Shown here piece by piece: positions 55,573 to 64,000 of a stretch of DNA of 64,000 bases. The stretch comes from a bacterium. GTDB taxonomy: Bacteria; Bdellovibrionota_G; JALEGL01. The DNA is taken from the NCBI GenBank assembly GCA_022763185.1, contig JALEGL010000008.1, positions 62,001 through 126,000 of the forward strand. Direction: 5' to 3'. A program made the position numbers and the translations under genes. How positions within the stretch are numbered: the stretch's first letter is position 1; every line of letters starts with the position of its first letter. Below the pieces are notes generated by a model. It saw nothing but the letters and a program-made list of their open reading frames with translations. It did not search any database and had not been told where the DNA came from.

Positions 55573-57012
55573 TTAAGTTGCTAAATTAAAGGTAAATGGG
55601 TAGACCACTTCTACGACACCGCCACCAGGCTTTGGAAAGGGCATTCTTCTAACCACACGTTGAATGCAACCCTCAACAGCAGCGTTATTCATGCCCGTTT
55701 CAGCAATACTGGTGCTTGTAACTCGACCCTGTAAACCAATAACAAATCTAACAACAATTTTACCTCTTAACTTAGGTTGTCGAATAACTTGTCTTTCATA
55801 GCAAGATCGAATTTGTCCTAGGTGGTTTCTAATAATTCTTGCAATGACATCTTTGGGAATATTACCTTGGATATAAACTTCTTCATCATCGATACTAGCA
55901 GACACGGCAACATTTTTTTTACCTGTTCCAAAATCAGAAAGGCCTCCCATATTTTTATTTCCGCCACCTTTACCTTTAGTTCCTAAACCTTGGCCAATTG
56001 AGGCTGTATTATTTCCTCCACCAGACGCTGATCCTCGTATACCTTTACCTTCTCTTACAGTTGTTTCACCCGGTAAACCATGTCTTGCGTTTTTGCTGCC
56101 TAGCTTATCAATGGACTCAGTAATATTGGAGCCAGAGCCAATTAAATCATTTAAAACAGAGTTATTATTTTTACTAAAGAAACTTAAAACACCTGTTTTG
56201 TTAACATCTACACGGTTGGTCTTTTTGCCGGTTCTACCTTTAACTCCACGGCCTCTGCGGCCTTCTTTGCCGCCAGCCTTTGCACCGCTACCTTCTTTGC
56301 CAACATTGCCGCGCAGCTTTTTTGAACGCACTATGGCAGGTTGGTATTTTTTCATTTCTTTGTTTTGAACAACAATTTTTTTGTATTGTTTACGTATTTT
56401 TTCAGTCTTGTCTTCCAGATCAGGTTTTGGCATGACATAAGCTAAAATAAATAATGCTAAGTGAATAGCTGCTGAGACTGCAAACCATCGAACAAAATAG
56501 GGGTCCTTAATTTGTTGTCTCCAGGAAAAAGGTATGGCCGTTTCATCTTGCGAGACGGTTTCAAAATAAATAATGACCGTATCATAAACAAGAAAGCCTT
56601 TACTTCCAATGGGAAGTGTTGATTCTTTGTAGTTTTTTTTATCTATTCCAACTTGATCTTCAACTGCAGTCAGTTGATCGCCGTATTCTAAATAACCACT
56701 GGCATCAGGCGTGATCTTTAAGGTAATGGTTCCGTCGGTGTTGAGTTTTAAGAGATCTAGTTTTTTACTGATATAGTCAGATGGTAGTTTTACAGCAGCT
56801 TTTTTATGCGCACCAAAATACAGAAGCTCATTTTTTTGCAGCAAGGAGTCATCAACAATCTGATTAAACGCTAAAACAGTTACGCGTAAGCGAAGTTTGT
56901 CAGAATTGTGTATGGGCACACGTTCATTTTTATCCACCTTAAAACTAATTTTTAAGGTTTCGTCATCAAATAAGATGCTTTGATTTTTACTTCTAGGTTT
57001 TAATGGCTTCAT
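55573..57012 (-). CDS. AgmX/PglI C-terminal-domain protein (TonB-like, GltG/GltJ-like)
   Basis: Inner-membrane protein of 479 aa. Residues 1-165 form a predicted beta-rich cytoplasmic domain I do not recognise, perhaps a degenerate FHA. A helix lies at 176-194. A Lys/Gly-rich periplasmic linker with GKEGRRGRG and GSASGGGNN stretches follows, then the AgmX/PglI domain (about 380-479) with PKDVIARIIRNHLGQIRSCY, GCIQRVVRRMPFPKPGG and its Cys pair. This domain resembles TonB ends that reach to the outer membrane. It starts on the TAATG overlap with the small gene upstream. Confidence 0.87.
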   Translation of the reverse strand: MKPLKPRSKNQSILFDDETLKISFKVDKNERVPIHNSDKLRLRVTVLAFNQIVDDSLLQKNELLYFGAHKKAAVKLPSDYISKKLDLLKLNTDGTITLKITPDASGYLEYGDQLTAVEDQVGIDKKNYKESTLPIGSKGFLVYDTVIIYFETVSQDETAIPFSWRQQIKDPYFVRWFAVSAAIHLALFILAYVMPKPDLEDKTEKIRKQYKKIVVQNKEMKKYQPAIVRSKKLRGNVGKEGSGAKAGGKEGRRGRGVKGRTGKKTNRVDVNKTGVLSFFSKNNNSVLNDLIGSGSNITESIDKLGSKNARHGLPGETTVREGKGIRGSASGGGNNTASIGQGLGTKGKGGGNKNMGGLSDFGTGKKNVAVSASIDDEEVYIQGNIPKDVIARIIRNHLGQIRSCYERQVIRQPKLRGKIVVRFVIGLQGRVTSTSIAETGMNNAAVEGCIQRVVRRMPFPKPGGGVVEVVYPFTFNLAT

Positions 57013-57278
57013 TAAAAGTCCTCAACGGATCTTATAATATTGGGAATAAAGGATTCGTCAAGATTCAATAAACGTTTAAAGTAAGTTTCAGGTCTTTCTT
57101 TGACAGTTACACCATCAGGTTTCTTAACATTTCCTAAAATATCGACTTCATCAAAGTTATAAACCGTAACTTTGGGGTTCTTTTTTGCGCCAGTACTTTG
57201 TGCAAAAACAGTTGTTACGTTGGAACAAGCAAGAACAACTATTATTGAATAAAACAATGGGCTGAGTTTTTTTTTCAT
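57012..57278 (-). CDS. Small exported protein of the Glt-like cluster
   Basis: 88 aa with a signal peptide or anchor (residues 1-26, ending TTVFAQ; a Cys at about 18). The mature 60 residues hold NFDEVDILGNVKKPDG and YFKRLLNLDESFIPNII. I recall similar small proteins (FxExxIxGxxKKP, then KRLIxLRxxFLPE) encoded in Bdellovibrio and myxobacterial gliding clusters, but cannot check it. It overlaps both neighbours as TAATG, so it is probably made in fixed ratio with the giant TPR protein and the AgmX-domain protein. Confidence 0.8.
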   Translation of the reverse strand: MKKKLSPLFYSIIVVLACSNVTTVFAQSTGAKKNPKVTVYNFDEVDILGNVKKPDGVTVKERPETYFKRLLNLDESFIPNIIRSVEDF

Positions 57279-60200
57279 TACTTTTCTCCTCCTAAAACTT
57301 TTGGTTTAGGTTGTTTCATGGATTGTGCCTGCCTAAGCATATTATACACTGGATGCGTTTTTGGGATAGTTTTTCCTTTTAAATTAATAAAACGCTTATA
57401 GTTTCTTATGGCAGCCTGTTTGTTTTTAAGCTTTAAATGATTAATTAAACCTAAATTAAAAGCATTTTCTGCAAAATTGGGGTTAACCATGCTGATTTCT
57501 GTAAAATGTTTGTTGGCTTCCTCAATTTGGTTTTTTGCAATTAAAGCAACACCAAGATTAAGTTTAGCACTTTGATTTAAAGCCTCAATTTTCAGTGCCT
57601 TTTGATACATTTTTATAGCATCATCAAAGTTTGCATGCTCAAGGTAAATATTGCCAAGATTAATCACGGGCTCAATTAAATTTTTATCCAAATTAATGGC
57701 TGAGTTAAACTCTTTAATAGCACTGTTATAAAACCCCATCTTTAAATAAACCATACCTAGGTTATTGAATGTTTCAGCATTTTTAGGGTTGTATTTTTTT
57801 GCTTTTTGAAAGGTTAGTTCAGCAAGCTCACTTTTCCCAGTCTCATAGTAGAGTAAGCCTAAGTTATTGATGGCATAAACATTGGTTTTATTCTTTGACA
57901 TAATGCCTTGAATGTTAACCAAAGCTTTATCCTTGTTGCCAAGCTTTCTTTGAGCAGTAATGAGGTTGTTGGCTATGGTCCAGTTGTTTTTATTTTTACG
58001 CGCAACTTCAGCAAACAGACGTAAAGCATTTTTATCATTGCTGGCCAGGGATGAATAAGCCAAGTTCAACAAAATTGATCTATCTGAAGGACGAATCAAA
58101 GAAGCATTCTCATATGCTTGTTTTGCTTTTCTGTGCAAGTCAAGTAAGCGGTATATATCAGCTAAGCGTGTGTATGCAGACACTGCTCTTGGGTTTGCAT
58201 TGATGGCGGCTTCACTTTTTCTGATCTGAGAAGATAAAGATTCTGCTGAAGAAGTTTTTGCTTGGTCAGGGACCAGAAACTCAGATCGATCAGTCACAAC
58301 ACTTTTTGTTTCTGGCTTCAATAGCCCCGCTTTTGAATTAAAGGCAATAAGCGGTTCATTGATAAACCATTGGATATAAGATTCACCTTGACGCTGAGGA
58401 TATTTATCCGGTTTGTATTGCGTTAGGTTATCATATGCTTTAACAGTCCAGTCATTGTAAACATTAAGCTCAAAGGCTTTAGTTATTGCTTTTTCATAGG
58501 CTTCAATTGCCTTTTGCTCAATAGGTAAGGCTCTATTCTGTAGTTCCTCTTGATACATTTGCTCTTGTTCCATGCTCAATCCATTAGGAATTGGGGCGTT
58601 GAACAAGGCCAAACTGAAGTTTTGGTAAATAAGACCAACATGGTATAGAGATTTTACACCAACTTCAGCATCTCCAAGATCAATGATAGAAAAGTAATCA
58701 TCTTTAAGTTCTTTTAAAAGCTTAGCTTTTCTTTCAATCGAAGAAGCAAGAGCTCTTTGAGGCATTCTAAACTTTATGGCATTGAAGGCATCAAATTTAT
58801 CCTGAGTAAGCTCAAATTGCGCCTTGGCTGCGTAAGATACACCCGATTTATAGCGCTTTGCGTGCTTGACAGCTTCATTGTATGAGGCGTTTCTAGCATT
58901 GAGGTTACCAAGGTTTTTCTGGGCAAAGCCACGTCTATAAGAGGCTTCGGCAAACTTTTCTTTGTGTTTTGGGTATCGTTTCGGAAAATTATAAAAAACA
59001 GCGCTGGCTTTTTTCCAGTCTTTCATTTTTTCATAAATGAGTCCAGTTGCAAAGTAGGCATCATGAACGTCATCAGATTTTGGATAGCGACTGATGTACA
59101 TCTTGTAATTTTTTAAGGACTGATCGTATTGCTTTAAGTGTTCTCTGTACAATGCAGCATTGTACAAAGCTGCTGAAGCAAGTTCAGATTTTGGAAAGCG
59201 TGTGGCCAAGATTTCAAACTGTTCTGAAGCATTTTGATAGTCCAGTTTATTGTCAAAGTGGGTTGCCAAGGCCAAAATCATTTTAGGCACCAAGGGAGAC
59301 TTTGAATAGTCTTTTAAAAAACGTCTGGATGTCTTAAGGGCAGCATTAGAATCATTACCGTTCAAATAATCAATTGCTGCGTTGTACAAGGCTTTGTCAG
59401 CAAATTTTGATTCAGGGTATTTGTTGGCTAAGCTTTCATATTTTCTTGCGGCTTCAATAAATTTGCTTTTTTCTTCCAAGCCTTTGGCTTTTTGGAAAAT
59501 AGACCCTTGAATTAGCTCAAGCATGAGCTTTTTATTTTCTGGGGTGGCAAAGCTTTTTACACGCAGATAACTTGAAGCATATTTTTCAAGGTTGTCCCAG
59601 TCTTTTTGAATATTGTAAATATCTAAAATCAGGTGTCTTGAGGCATTGGCAGCGGGAGAGTTTGGATAACGCCTAATGACATCAAAGAATATTTTTTGAG
59701 CTGTATCAAATTGATTATAGTTGTAATAAAGTTGGGCAATTTGAAAATAGACTTTTGAAGCTCGTTCATCTTTGGGATAACGTTTTTGATAAGCCGAATC
59801 AGCAGCAATTAGCCTTTTTGCATAGTTTGAAAGCGGTGTACTAGCATAGGTATCACTTTTTTTATTTTTGATTGTTTTTTCAACCGTCGCATAATAGGCT
59901 TCTTCTAGACGGCTTAGTGAATCGATTAAACCAATCAAGGCAAGTTGGTTTTTTGCACCATCTTTTTGTGCTTTAAGCATAGCCGCGTACTGCTCAGCGG
60001 ACTTGTCATAAATTTTATTTTTAAATAAGAGATTTGCGTATAAAAAACGCATTTCATAGCCATTTTTATGGTTAGCAAACCATTTTACATAATTGGCATA
60101 AAACTTCAGAGCAAGTTGCGTATAGTTTTTTGCTTTGACCTTATTAGTGGTCTCACTTTTTTGTGCCATTTCATGATGATGCTTTGATAAGAACCGTGCA

Positions 60201-61372
60201 TAAACTTCAGAGCGGTTATAGGCATAGTCTAAAGAATCGCTGCGACCTTTGTTTTGTCTATGCCAGGCAGATCCAGGCAAATATCTTGGCATGAAGATTT
60301 GCATTTCACGCATGGCGCGCTGGAGCTGCTCACTTTTTTCATAAGATTCAATAATTTTTGAGTGATGTCTGGGGGCATCAGGGTGATAAGGGTCTAAAGA
60401 AATGAGTTTCTTTAAGGCATTAACCGCTTTGTTGTACTCAGATTTTTCAAAGTAGATATTGGCTAATTTTTCAATAACCAAACGAGCATACTCAGGTTCA
60501 CCGATGGATACAAAATAGCGTCGGGCCGGTTCAATCAGACCCAGATCTGAGTAAAAGAGTATAAGATCTTTAAGCGCCTCTCTACGTAAGTTGATCTCAC
60601 TTTCTTTGTCTTTAGAAATTTTAACTACTTTCTGCATGACTTTAAGGGCGCCATTAACGTTGCTTTTATTGTAGTAGCACCAAGATATCTTATACAGAGC
60701 ACTGGTTTTAAATTGATTTTCTGATTTTAAAACAACACCGTAAGCATTGATGGCTTTATTAAATGACCGGTTATTGAAATAATAATCGCCAAGAGTCATA
60801 TAAGCACCGGTAGCATATTTACTTTTTGGAAAGCGCTTAATTAACAGTTTAAGGTACTTGACCGCGTCTTTTGAGTTGATTTCACTGGCATGAAAACCTG
60901 CCAAAAACAGAACTTCATCTAAGCGGTCATAGTTTGGCGCAATTTTAACAATTTTTTTATAAAGGTTAAACGATCGTTCACCAGAAAACTTCGGCTCAAC
61001 AGGTTCCTTGGCAATTTTCTTTTTTAAATAGAGATCATATCTTCGCTCAAACTCATCCATTTTTTTAAAGTATTCTGAGCGTTCATACAACCAATACAAA
61101 TCAGCCATTCTAAAATAGACTTCAGCTGTCTGATTGGCTGGTTGCTTACGTTTTGCAAGTCTATTTAATAGGCGCAACTCTTCACGAATTTTTGCTGCCA
61201 ATGCGGCGTCAACCTTATAGTCTGGAATATTAAATGCCTTAAAAATAGGGTTGGATATTTGTCCAGTTCTTTGTTCAGCTTTTTTTTCAACTGCAAAAGA
61301 CGGTTGAACTGGGCTGATTAAATTAAGGACTAGGCAAAGAACGAGTATTTTTTTTAAATCTGTTAAGCTCAA
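57278..61372 (-). CDS. Giant periplasmic TPR protein (GltD/GltI-like)
   Basis: 1364 aa, the largest gene here. A signal peptide (about residues 1-28) exports it. Nearly the whole chain is helical repeats: Sel1/TPR-like and tol-pal YbgF-type repeats from about 60 to 900 (for example FPKSKYATGAYMTLGDYYFN), and classical TPRs from about 1060 to 1340 (INNLGLLYYETGKSELAELTFQKA-like units). The mature protein is basic. Myxobacterial gliding clusters encode similar long TPR proteins that scaffold the periplasmic part. Ends on TAATG with the small gene. Confidence 0.88.
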   Translation of the reverse strand: MSLTDLKKILVLCLVLNLISPVQPSFAVEKKAEQRTGQISNPIFKAFNIPDYKVDAALAAKIREELRLLNRLAKRKQPANQTAEVYFRMADLYWLYERSEYFKKMDEFERRYDLYLKKKIAKEPVEPKFSGERSFNLYKKIVKIAPNYDRLDEVLFLAGFHASEINSKDAVKYLKLLIKRFPKSKYATGAYMTLGDYYFNNRSFNKAINAYGVVLKSENQFKTSALYKISWCYYNKSNVNGALKVMQKVVKISKDKESEINLRREALKDLILFYSDLGLIEPARRYFVSIGEPEYARLVIEKLANIYFEKSEYNKAVNALKKLISLDPYHPDAPRHHSKIIESYEKSEQLQRAMREMQIFMPRYLPGSAWHRQNKGRSDSLDYAYNRSEVYARFLSKHHHEMAQKSETTNKVKAKNYTQLALKFYANYVKWFANHKNGYEMRFLYANLLFKNKIYDKSAEQYAAMLKAQKDGAKNQLALIGLIDSLSRLEEAYYATVEKTIKNKKSDTYASTPLSNYAKRLIAADSAYQKRYPKDERASKVYFQIAQLYYNYNQFDTAQKIFFDVIRRYPNSPAANASRHLILDIYNIQKDWDNLEKYASSYLRVKSFATPENKKLMLELIQGSIFQKAKGLEEKSKFIEAARKYESLANKYPESKFADKALYNAAIDYLNGNDSNAALKTSRRFLKDYSKSPLVPKMILALATHFDNKLDYQNASEQFEILATRFPKSELASAALYNAALYREHLKQYDQSLKNYKMYISRYPKSDDVHDAYFATGLIYEKMKDWKKASAVFYNFPKRYPKHKEKFAEASYRRGFAQKNLGNLNARNASYNEAVKHAKRYKSGVSYAAKAQFELTQDKFDAFNAIKFRMPQRALASSIERKAKLLKELKDDYFSIIDLGDAEVGVKSLYHVGLIYQNFSLALFNAPIPNGLSMEQEQMYQEELQNRALPIEQKAIEAYEKAITKAFELNVYNDWTVKAYDNLTQYKPDKYPQRQGESYIQWFINEPLIAFNSKAGLLKPETKSVVTDRSEFLVPDQAKTSSAESLSSQIRKSEAAINANPRAVSAYTRLADIYRLLDLHRKAKQAYENASLIRPSDRSILLNLAYSSLASNDKNALRLFAEVARKNKNNWTIANNLITAQRKLGNKDKALVNIQGIMSKNKTNVYAINNLGLLYYETGKSELAELTFQKAKKYNPKNAETFNNLGMVYLKMGFYNSAIKEFNSAINLDKNLIEPVINLGNIYLEHANFDDAIKMYQKALKIEALNQSAKLNLGVALIAKNQIEEANKHFTEISMVNPNFAENAFNLGLINHLKLKNKQAAIRNYKRFINLKGKTIPKTHPVYNMLRQAQSMKQPKPKVLGGEK

Positions 61373-61402
61373 GTATGTTCTCCAAACTACAAAGTAGCGC
61401 TA

Positions 61403-63076
61403 CTACTTTTTCTCTGAGGTTTTGTCCTTACATATAGACTTAAGATTATACAGGTAATAGCCGGTTTCGTCAGCCCAATATTCACCGGTGTAATCCCACC
61501 AAACCATAGACTCTTTCAAACTGTCTGTGAACTCGGGTTTTATAAGGTTGGCATTGATATCCACTGGAGGTGCAAGGCGTAATGAGCGTGTTTGTAGAAT
61601 TTTTCTTTCTGTGCTGACAATCTCATATCTTAAAAAGTCTTTTAAGGTAAAAAAGTCTTCTATTAATTGTCGGGTTTGTTTCAGCTTTTGCCCGGCTAAC
61701 CAGCTGGCTTTTTGAGTCAACTCACGTTCTTTTTGTGTGATCAGGTTAATGATTAGTTTAGCGTTGTTTTGATCAAGTTTTCCTAAAAGCTCGCGTTCTT
61801 TTTGTAAAGATTCTATATACTGGTGAATTCCCCAGAAGTCTCTATTGGCACTGGCAAGATTGAACAGGTTTCTATAGCGATAGACTAACTTTCCAGATCT
61901 TTCTCTTTGTTTGCCTGTCAAAGCGTTATAATAACGCTTGGGAGACCGGTTCTTTTTAGCAAAGTCATCAATTTGACGAGCAATTCCTTTAAACTCACCT
62001 TCAACCCCGCTAAGCGCGGTTAAAGCATCATCATACAAACATAACTCCAAAAATATAGCGCCTTTGAGTAAGTACGATTTTAAAAAGTAAACCTGTTCGT
62101 AAAAAGGAGAGTTAACTGAGTGCAAAACAGATAAAGAGGCATTAAACTGACGCATCTTAAACAAAGCCCAACTTGATTCATACAGACCTTGTGGGTAATA
62201 ATTATTGTCTTTTTCAACTTTTTTGTAATAGACAATAGCCAACGGATAGTTGCGTTGCTCATAGTATATCCGGCCCAAAGCAAGATTGGCAAGCTGTTTG
62301 AGGCGAACTTCTTCATAGTAGACTTTGTTTTTGCGTTCGTTAGAGATGCTTTTATAAAACTCTATGGCTTTTGAATAACTTTCGTTTTTTATGGCAATTG
62401 CCCCTAATAAATAGCGAGAAGCCAAATACAGGCGATTGTTTTTTGATATTGAATATAAAAGTTTAATAGCTCTTCGGTAATTTTTTTTATGATACAAGTC
62501 TTTTGCAACAAAGTAACGAAACTCTTCTTTTAATGACTTAGGAACTTTGTTGTCACTGATGGTTGATGCCAAGTATAAGATGAGTTCATCATCTTTTAAA
62601 TGTTGAGCAATGGCAATAGATTGCCGTAAGGACTCATGCGTATAAACTCGGAGCTTGTCATTTTCAACAATGTCCACATAATACAAAAGAGAGGCATAAT
62701 AGGCTCCCATTTGACTTAAGCTTTTTGCAATGTAGTATTTTGAATAGCCATACTCGGGAAAAGACTTGAAACGTGAAGTATTGAGGATTTTACTGAAGAT
62801 TATAAAAGACCTTTCATAGTTTTGCTTTTTATATTCTATACGACCTTCATTAAGTGTGTCGACCAGTCGGGTATACAAAGGGTTGTTCCGTACCAAACGA
62901 GATCGTTTTTCCAGTTCACGATCAATTCTTCTTTCAACCAAGTTAGACTTTTTTTGGTTTTGGCCAATCTGCTCAATGTTTTGTTTTGAGCGAGCGCAGC
63001 CTGATAAGGCAAGGCTGGCGCACAGCAGTGAAAAACCTATAAGTGAGAAGCTGGATTTGGTTTTTTTAAAAAGCAT
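61403..63076 (-). CDS. TPR lipoprotein (AglT/GltE-like)
   Basis: 557 aa. The lipobox LSGC is at residues 24-27, so the protein is lipid-anchored; Ala at +2 favours the outer membrane. TPR-like repeats fill residues 60-370 (YKKQNYERSFIIFSKIL, YYEQRNYPLAIVYYKKV), followed by a helical, Arg/Lys-rich end. This corresponds to the AglT/GltE lipoprotein of Myxococcus. It begins six bases after the first barrel gene and lies 30 bases before the giant TPR gene. Confidence 0.87.
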   Translation of the reverse strand: MLFKKTKSSFSLIGFSLLCASLALSGCARSKQNIEQIGQNQKKSNLVERRIDRELEKRSRLVRNNPLYTRLVDTLNEGRIEYKKQNYERSFIIFSKILNTSRFKSFPEYGYSKYYIAKSLSQMGAYYASLLYYVDIVENDKLRVYTHESLRQSIAIAQHLKDDELILYLASTISDNKVPKSLKEEFRYFVAKDLYHKKNYRRAIKLLYSISKNNRLYLASRYLLGAIAIKNESYSKAIEFYKSISNERKNKVYYEEVRLKQLANLALGRIYYEQRNYPLAIVYYKKVEKDNNYYPQGLYESSWALFKMRQFNASLSVLHSVNSPFYEQVYFLKSYLLKGAIFLELCLYDDALTALSGVEGEFKGIARQIDDFAKKNRSPKRYYNALTGKQRERSGKLVYRYRNLFNLASANRDFWGIHQYIESLQKERELLGKLDQNNAKLIINLITQKERELTQKASWLAGQKLKQTRQLIEDFFTLKDFLRYEIVSTERKILQTRSLRLAPPVDINANLIKPEFTDSLKESMVWWDYTGEYWADETGYYLYNLKSICKDKTSEKK

Positions 63077-63082
63077 TATATA

Positions 63083-63817
63083 TTAGTCCTTTGGGGTTGA
63101 AGGTAAAAAGAATGACAAACCAATGGAATAAACTCTGTTATTTGCGATCTGATTGAATGGCGCTCCTTCACGTACTGTGAAGTTTCTAAAATCAAGCTTT
63201 AAAGCTGTAGATTGGTTTAAAAATATTTTTAAACCCGTACCCACATTGATTCCGAAGCGTTGAGATCGCTCATTGTCAAACATACCGGCACCGGCAAGAA
63301 AGTACCAGTCAAAATGGTAGATTTTTTTTGAGAATATAGCGAACTTACCATAAATTGGAGAAAAAATAAGGTTAGCAAAATAAATGTTTTTGGCTGGATC
63401 GGGAGCAGGGTCAAGATCAACACCGCAGGTTGATACGGGGTTCATCATCAAGTCAGTGACGATCAAGTTTGGAGGGCAGGGGACATTTTGTAAGTCATCA
63501 ATAATGGCACGTTCTTGGTGAAAAACTCTTGAATAAGATGCTTCAATGGCAAAACCTTCTTTAATATGGAAAGTAGGTCTGATTTGCACAAACTCGTAGA
63601 ACAAAAATTGGTTGTCAGCATTGATACCAAGGTCAAAACCTATTTCTGCGCGTCCTTTTTTTCTAAAAACACGTCTTTGAACAACATCGATACCTTCTTT
63701 TCTGTAAGAACCTATGGAAGTATTGGTGTTTTTATTTTTAGTTTGTGAAACAGCGAGATTTGGTGCTGCAAAAAGTGCTGCAAGCAAAATACCAGTGAAC
63801 GTTACTTTTATATTCAT
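63083..63817 (-). CDS. Outer-membrane beta-barrel protein (GltH/GltA/GltB-like)
   Basis: 244 aa from ATG 63817, which follows GAGGG and gives a good signal peptide (MNIKVTFTGILLAALFAAPNLAVSQ); the frame opens to 63895 but that extension is not signal-like. Strands such as RAEIGFDLGINADNQFLFYEFVQIRP and VYSIGLSFFLPS indicate a barrel of eight to ten strands. A short Cys loop (NVPCPP...TCGVD) lies between strands. First visible gene of the operon. Confidence 0.86.
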   Translation of the reverse strand: MNIKVTFTGILLAALFAAPNLAVSQTKNKNTNTSIGSYRKEGIDVVQRRVFRKKGRAEIGFDLGINADNQFLFYEFVQIRPTFHIKEGFAIEASYSRVFHQERAIIDDLQNVPCPPNLIVTDLMMNPVSTCGVDLDPAPDPAKNIYFANLIFSPIYGKFAIFSKKIYHFDWYFLAGAGMFDNERSQRFGINVGTGLKIFLNQSTALKLDFRNFTVREGAPFNQIANNRVYSIGLSFFLPSTPKD

Positions 63818-64000
63818 TATGCCCTCATGATTGATGTTTTTAGAAATATAACTTGTGGACCAATTTTTACCATGGTTCTTTGTTAAGAGTAACAAAAGCT
63901 AAAATCTTTTTCAATTTTATTGAATAAATTCAACACAATAATTGTTAAGCCCTAGAGCAAATTAAAGACCTAAAAAAGTAGACTTTTTGTAAAGTTAGCT
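63818..64000. other. Upstream region of the Glt-like operon
   Basis: A+T-rich stretch expected to hold the operon promoter on the minus strand. TTGAAA and TACTCT spaced by 17 bases are visible around 63890-63920, but the match is weak. No coding sequence is seen, and the window ends here, so a further upstream gene is not excluded. Confidence 0.35.

Noticed and set aside
1-64000. Mobile elements, prophage or CRISPR arrays
   Set aside because: No transposase, integrase, phage structural gene, att-like direct repeat at the tRNA gene or spaced repeat array was seen.

Overview
This 64 kb window is a densely coding, AT-rich bacterial chromosome segment with about 50 protein genes and one tRNA gene. 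It carries no phage, transposase, insertion sequence or CRISPR array. The gene content points to a Gram-negative, respiring, aerobic and probably marine bacterium: Na+-translocating NADH:quinone reductase, membrane pyrophosphatase, a sodium-solute symporter, Tat-exported PhoX, photolyase and outer-membrane beta-barrels. The cluster at the right end (TPR lipoprotein, giant TPR protein, AgmX/PglI C-terminal domains, FHA protein, beta-barrels) resembles the Glt gliding machinery of Myxococcus and its Bdellovibrio relatives. I therefore suspect a Bdellovibrionota or Myxococcota-type lineage; this is inference from gene content, not a phylogeny.

Layout. 0-17 kb: nucleic-acid maintenance and stress genes (AlkC glycosylase with Ig-like tail, DEAD-box helicase, pirin, photolyase-like protein plus SDR, RRM protein, Rep-type helicase, RNase D-like exonuclease, MutM, FolA-ThyA, RecQ), mixed with a CcmH-like protein, a DUF924 protein and an FKBP. 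17-30 kb: an energy and redox block, with YheU, NqrM, ApbE and nqrF-E-D-C-B-A on the minus strand, then an SSS symporter, a peroxiredoxin-like protein and a ScsB/DsbD-type reductase. 29.5-45.5 kb: housekeeping (membrane pyrophosphatase, SufE, LeuS, tRNA-Thr, TopA, GlpX, HemB, HIT, MsrBA fusion) interrupted by secreted proteins of unknown function. 45.5-53 kb: PhoX phosphatase, a second peroxiredoxin-like protein, an AsmA-like protein, TrmH and Pgi. 53-64 kb: the Glt-like envelope cluster.

How the genes work together. The nqr genes lie beside the factors needed to mature their product: ApbE attaches FMN to NqrB and NqrC, and NqrM is required for assembly. With the symporter and the pyrophosphatase this suggests a sodium-centred energy economy. 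The ScsB/DsbD-type protein can pass electrons to the exported peroxiredoxin-like protein encoded just downstream. The right-end operon is tightly coupled (TAATG overlaps) and encodes parts for every envelope layer, with a convergent FHA/AgmX-domain gene beside it. It is the best candidate for an incompletely described system. A second candidate is a pair of secreted orphan proteins (40.7-43.0 kb) read from back-to-back promoters with overlapping -35 boxes.
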